This document shows, piece after piece, positions 60,538 through 64,000 of a stretch of DNA of 64,000 bases. The notes beneath the pieces are model-generated. The model was not told where the DNA came from. It was given only the letters and a program-made list of their open reading frames with translations, and did no database searches. Position numbers and translations under genes: made by a program. The stretch spans positions 1 through 64,000 of the forward strand of contig MESL01000035.1 of assembly GCA_001770955.1 (NCBI GenBank). The letters are read 5' to 3'. How positions within the stretch are numbered: position 1 is the first letter of the stretch; every line of letters starts with the position of its first letter. Source of the stretch: Burkholderiales bacterium RIFCSPLOWO2_12_FULL_65_40. GTDB lineage: Bacteria > Pseudomonadota > Gammaproteobacteria > Burkholderiales > Burkholderiaceae_C.

Positions 60538-61863
60538 ATGACAAGACACATCCGCAACCAGGTCGCAGCCCTTTTTCTGCTGCTTCCGGCCGCCACCGCA
60601 CTGCTGGTCGCTCCGGGCACGGTCATGGCGCAGCCCACCGCTACCGAGTTGCGATCTCTGCAGGTGGAGACAGACGACGGTCTGCGGGCCGGCGCCGACC
60701 TGCAGTTCACCATCGAGGGCACGCCGCGCGGCCGGGTGCAACTCAAGATCGAGGGTGTGCCCCGCAGCATCGTGCTCCAAGAAACAGAACGGGGGGTGTA
60801 CACGGGAAGCTACACCATCCGCCGCCAGGACCGCATCAATGAACGCAGCGCCGTGCGCGCCACGCTGAAGGTGCGCAACCGCAGCATCACGAACAACTAC
60901 GCGCTTCCAGTGGGCATCGGCCGGCGAGACGGGGCCGCGCCCACAGCGCCGCCACCCGGCCTGAAGATCGACCGTTTTTCCGTTGCTCCCATTGACAAGA
61001 TGGAACCCGGCGCCGAATTGCGCTTCACGCTCAACGGCGCGCCGGGCGGCAGGGCCCATTTCGACATTCCCGGCGTGATCGACAACGTGCCGATGCGCGA
61101 GGTGCAGCCCGGTGTCTATGAAGGCGCTTACACCATCCGTCGCATGGACAACCTGGCGCCGTCGCGGCCCGCAGTGGCCACCTTGCGTGTCGGTGAGCGC
61201 ACGGTCTCTTCGACCCTGACCCAGCCCCTGATCACCGATGCCCGTCCGCCGGTGATTCGCCATGTGTCGCCGCGCGACGGCGAGACGGTCCCGCGCAGCG
61301 GGGCCACCGCGGTGTCCGCGACCTTTGACGATGCCGGCGGTGTCGGTGTGGACCCCCAAAGCGTTCGCATCGTGATCGCGGGACGCGATGTCACGTCCGC
61401 TGCACAGATCACTGCGCAGTTTTTCACCTACCGCGCAGACCTGCCCGCCGGCCGGTATCCGGTGGAAGTGACCGCCCGGGACATGGTGGGCAATGGCATG
61501 CGCCAGAACTGGACCTTCAACGTCGATTCGCAAGTGAACGCTGCGCCCACCACCGTGCAGCTGCAGGTGACCAGCCACGCCAACAATGCCACGGTGGACC
61601 GAGGCGCCGTGGTCGTGCGCGGCCGCACCGTGCCGGGCGCGGTGGTGGATGTCAAGGTGAATGCGGTGGGCACGCTGGTGGGCGTGTTTGGCCTCAACCA
61701 GGAATTGATGCAGCAGCGTGTACAGGCCGATCGCAGCGGAGACTTCTCGTTCAGTTTCACCTCGCAGGTGCCGCTGCCCGGCACCCGCTACGAGGTGACG
61801 ATGACCGCTGGCAGGGATGGCATGGTAGCCACGGAAACGCAGCTGGTGCTGTTCCAGAAGTAG
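60538..61863 (+). CDS. Exported protein with two tandem repeats and an Ig-like domain
   Basis: A 441-residue protein with a signal peptide ending about residue 32 (GTVMAQ). Residues about 40-120 and 143-225 are clear duplicates: each has GAELRFTLNGAPGG-type (GADLQFTIEGTPRG) sequence, then V/F-I-EGVP, then GVYxGxYTIRRxD. A beta-sandwich (Big/Ig-like) follows at about 245-330 (PPVIRHVSPRDGETVPRSG) and another at 335-441. It is probably periplasmic or surface-exposed. No family was named with confidence. Confidence 0.78.
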   Translation: MTRHIRNQVAALFLLLPAATALLVAPGTVMAQPTATELRSLQVETDDGLRAGADLQFTIEGTPRGRVQLKIEGVPRSIVLQETERGVYTGSYTIRRQDRINERSAVRATLKVRNRSITNNYALPVGIGRRDGAAPTAPPPGLKIDRFSVAPIDKMEPGAELRFTLNGAPGGRAHFDIPGVIDNVPMREVQPGVYEGAYTIRRMDNLAPSRPAVATLRVGERTVSSTLTQPLITDARPPVIRHVSPRDGETVPRSGATAVSATFDDAGGVGVDPQSVRIVIAGRDVTSAAQITAQFFTYRADLPAGRYPVEVTARDMVGNGMRQNWTFNVDSQVNAAPTTVQLQVTSHANNATVDRGAVVVRGRTVPGAVVDVKVNAVGTLVGVFGLNQELMQQRVQADRSGDFSFSFTSQVPLPGTRYEVTMTAGRDGMVATETQLVLFQK

Positions 61864-61922
61864 GCTGCAGCCCGCATCGGTTCATCTGGAGGGCCCCTCG
61901 CCGCGCTGAACCGGTGCTTCTT

Positions 61923-61989
61923 GAAAATCTCAGCAAAATCGCTGTCTGGCGCTTGCTGTGTTTGCGTCTACAGCTATGAAATCAATAGC
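61923..61989 (-). repeat. R1 dispersed repeat
   Basis: Minus strand GGCTATTgatttcATAGC, GTAGACGCAAACACAGCAAG, CGCCAGACAGCGATTTTGCT. It lies between the duplicated-domain gene and the flavin reductase. Confidence 0.68.
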
Positions 61990-62061
61990 CAAATGACGCC
62001 GGGCGCCTGCAGCCCCCTTCCGGTACCGCTAAGGTGGAGGCTTCTCTCCGCGCAGCGCCCC

Positions 62062-62697
62062 ATGACCACCACACCCCCCCTTCGCACCTTCCACAGCTAC
62101 GAACCCCGCAGCGGCCACGGCCTGCCGCACGACCCGTTCAACGCCATCGTGGGGCCCCGACCCATCGGCTGGATCTCGACGCAGAATGCCGCGGGCGCGC
62201 TGAACCTGGCGCCCTACAGCTTCTTCAACGCCTTCAACTACGTGCCGCCCATCGTGGGCTTTGCCAGCATTGGCACCAAAGACACGCTGCGCAACATCGA
62301 GGCCACGGGCGAGTTTGTATGGAACCTGGCCACGCGCTCGCTGGCCGATGCCATGAACCAGAGCTGCGCCGCCGTGCCGCCCGAGGTGAGCGAGTTCGAC
62401 CTGACCGGCCTCACGCCCCTGCCCTCCACCCGCGTTCGCCCGCCCCGCGTGGCCGAAAGCCCGGTCACCTTTGAATGTCGCAGCACGCAGATCCTGCAGT
62501 TGCAGGGCATCGACGGTGAAGCAGTGCCCACCTGGCTGATACTGGGCGAGGTGGTGGCCGTGCACATCGACCAGGCGCTGCTCAAAGATGGCGTGTACGA
62601 CACGGCGGGCGCCGGGCATATCCTGCGCGGTGGAGGACCGGCCGACTATTTCACGGTGGGGCCGGAACAATTGTTCCGCATGCACCGTCCGCGCTGA
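62062..62697 (+). CDS. Flavin reductase family protein (FMN split barrel)
   Basis: A 211-residue FMN-binding protein of the DIM6/NTAB family. Characteristic blocks are FNAIVGPRPIGWIST, NLAPYSFFNAFNYVPPIVGF and KDTLRNIEATGEFVWNL. It is not closely similar to the flavin reductase at 31229-31738. No partner mono-oxygenase is visible. An ATG with no clear ribosome site lies 72 bases after the R1 element. Confidence 0.87.
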   Translation: MTTTPPLRTFHSYEPRSGHGLPHDPFNAIVGPRPIGWISTQNAAGALNLAPYSFFNAFNYVPPIVGFASIGTKDTLRNIEATGEFVWNLATRSLADAMNQSCAAVPPEVSEFDLTGLTPLPSTRVRPPRVAESPVTFECRSTQILQLQGIDGEAVPTWLILGEVVAVHIDQALLKDGVYDTAGAGHILRGGGPADYFTVGPEQLFRMHRPR

Positions 62698-62782
62698 ACC
62701 GGGCCAATTCCCCACACACCACGGCCCTGTTCCAGCGCAGGCACACTGGGTCCATTCGATCTATGAAACGGGTGCTTCCGTG

Positions 62783-63865
62783 ATGCATTTTTTGATGTTC
62801 GCCGCAGGGCTGGCCGCGCTGGTGGTGGGGGCCGACATTCTGGTGCGCGGCGCTTCCCGGCTGGCGCTGTCGTTCGGCATTTCGCCCCTGGTGGTGGGGC
62901 TGACCATCGTGGCCTTTGGCACGAGCGCCCCGGAGATGGCGGTGTCGGCCGGGGCGGTGCTCAATGGACAGACGGGTCTGGCCATGGGCAATGTGGTGGG
63001 CAGCAATATCTTCAATGTGCTGTTCATCCTGGGGCTGAGCGCGCTCATTGCCCCACTGGTGGTGCATGTGCAGCTGATCCGGCAGGAGGTGCCCATCCTG
63101 ATTGGCGCTTCCCTGCTGTTGCTGATTCTCTCGCTCGATGGGCGCATCAGCCTGCTCGACGGCGGGCTGTTCTTCGGCCTGCTGCTGGCCTACACGGTGT
63201 TTCTGGTCGTGCAATCGCGCCGTGAGACGCAGGCCGCCCAGGCAGAGTTCGACGCCGAACTTCACGCTCCTCCGGCCGGGGCCTGGGATGCCCGCCTGCC
63301 GGTGCAGATCGCGCTGATCGTGGCCGGGCTCGGGCTGCTGGTGCTGGGGTCGGACTGGCTGGTCACCTCTGCGGTGGCATTTGCCCAGGCGCTGGGGGTG
63401 AGCGATCTGGTGATTGGCCTGACCATCGTGGCCGCGGGCACGTCCATGCCCGAGGTGGCCACGTCGGTGGCCGCCGCCCTCAAGGGCGAGCGCGACATCG
63501 CCGTGGGCAATGTGGTGGGCAGCAGCACCTTCAACATCCTGGGTTGCCTGGGACTCTCGGGGCTGGTGGCAGGCAGCGCAGGCCTGGCCGTGGCGCCTGC
63601 CTTGCTGGCGTTCGACATCTGGGTGATGCTGGCCGTGGCGCTGGCCTGCCTGCCGATCTTCCTGTCGGGCCGCGAGATTGCCCGCTGGGAAGGCTTCGTG
63701 TTCCTGGGCTATTACGTGGCCTATGTGACTTACCTCATTTTGTCCGCCCAGCATCATGCTGCCCTGGAAACCTATTCCACGGTGATGATGAGTTTTGTGA
63801 TTCCGCTGACGGTCATCACGCTGGTGGTGTCGCTGATCCGGCCGGGCAAAAGCCCCACGGGATAG
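62783..63865 (+). CDS. Calcium/sodium antiporter (CaCA family)
   Basis: A 360-residue inner-membrane cation antiporter with about ten helices. The two inverted alpha-repeats are present: GLTIVAFGTSAPEMAVS (about 45-60) and GLTIVAAGTSMPEVATS (about 212-228), with the ion-binding glutamates. NVVGSNIFNVLFILG and NVVGSSTFNILGCLG follow each repeat. It probably extrudes Ca2+ in exchange for Na+ or H+. ATG 62783 is used. Confidence 0.92.
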   Translation: MHFLMFAAGLAALVVGADILVRGASRLALSFGISPLVVGLTIVAFGTSAPEMAVSAGAVLNGQTGLAMGNVVGSNIFNVLFILGLSALIAPLVVHVQLIRQEVPILIGASLLLLILSLDGRISLLDGGLFFGLLLAYTVFLVVQSRRETQAAQAEFDAELHAPPAGAWDARLPVQIALIVAGLGLLVLGSDWLVTSAVAFAQALGVSDLVIGLTIVAAGTSMPEVATSVAAALKGERDIAVGNVVGSSTFNILGCLGLSGLVAGSAGLAVAPALLAFDIWVMLAVALACLPIFLSGREIARWEGFVFLGYYVAYVTYLILSAQHHAALETYSTVMMSFVIPLTVITLVVSLIRPGKSPTG

Positions 63866-64000
63866 GGAGGGTCAACGCTGCAAGGGCGCGCAAAGCCCAT
63901 CGCCGGGCTGGCGCGCCAGCCCTTCAAGGTCCGTCTGCCACAGGTTTTAGCGCAACGGCTGCGGTGGACCAAGCGCAACGCAGGCTGCAGCCCGAGTGTG
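63866..64000. other. Window edge, no gene recognised
   Basis: 135 bases after the antiporter stop. CGGGCTGGCGCGCCAGCCC at 63904-63922 forms a perfect hairpin without a T-run. Nothing else is recognisable. Confidence 0.35.

Noticed and set aside
1-64000. CRISPR array, tRNA, rRNA or prophage
   Set aside because: No regularly spaced direct repeats, cloverleaf sequences, rRNA motifs or phage structural genes were seen by eye.

Overview
The window is high-GC DNA from a betaproteobacterium, most likely family Comamonadaceae (Acidovorax or a close relative). The inference rests on the mix of genes (quinol-type nitric oxide reductase, Bug-family solute receptor, PEP carboxykinase (GTP), DUF3149 and DUF4148-like small proteins, orphan TrpB2) and on two families of short dispersed repeats of a style I associate with these genomes. 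No rRNA, tRNA, CRISPR array, prophage or integrase was seen. The only mobile-element remains are decayed IS630- and IS3-like scraps at 13.36-13.68 kb.

Layout. 0.1-3.2 kb: anaerobic ribonucleotide reductase operon (nrdD, a 59-codon ORF carrying the glycyl-radical motif, nrdG) behind two NrdR boxes and an FNR-like box. 3.4-9.7 kb: a diguanylate cyclase, then a nitric-oxide module: norB plus a hemerythrin-like gene, divergent from norR, with a sigma-54 promoter, NorR sites and a leader ORF between them. 9.8-12.3 kb: a compact three-gene cassette (DUF3696-type AAA ATPase, PIN-like nuclease, ATP-dependent RNA ligase). This is the best candidate here for an undescribed RNA cut-and-seal or defence system. 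12.4-14.3 kb: orphan secreted protein, IS relics and a small unknown gene. 14.4-26.6 kb: frameshifted PAS-GGDEF gene, threonine dehydratase, queC, pckG, a secreted protein, a phosphoesterase, uspA, TetR and ArgP-like regulators, dadA. 26.7-33.7 kb: LivK-like receptor, HD-GYP phosphodiesterase, M14 peptidase, an alpha/beta-hydrolase lacking its nucleophile, flavin reductase, Bug receptor, MOSC protein. 34-42 kb: minCDE, two GGDEF-EAL proteins, an EamA exporter. 42-64 kb: trpB2, pssA, acetoacetyl-CoA synthetase, zinc-ribbon protein, nucleobase permease, CoA-transferase, thioesterase, bacteriohemerythrin, chemoreceptor, cobalamin adenosyltransferase, EF-hand protein, FAD-linked oxidase, TRIC-like channel, wrbA, chaC, MFS transporter, small membrane protein, a duplicated-domain exported protein, flavin reductase and a Ca2+/Na+ antiporter.

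Themes. Low-oxygen and nitrosative physiology is concentrated in the first 10 kb. Cyclic-di-GMP enzymes are dense: four GGDEF genes, two of them also EAL, and one HD-GYP. Two repeat families cross the whole window. Family R1 (about 60 bp, two hairpins) is mostly intergenic but is read in frame inside three proteins. Family R2 (about 110 bp) sits directly after stop codons, always in the same polarity, with paired changes that keep its hairpins. Coordinates and motifs were read by eye; no database search or folding programme was run.
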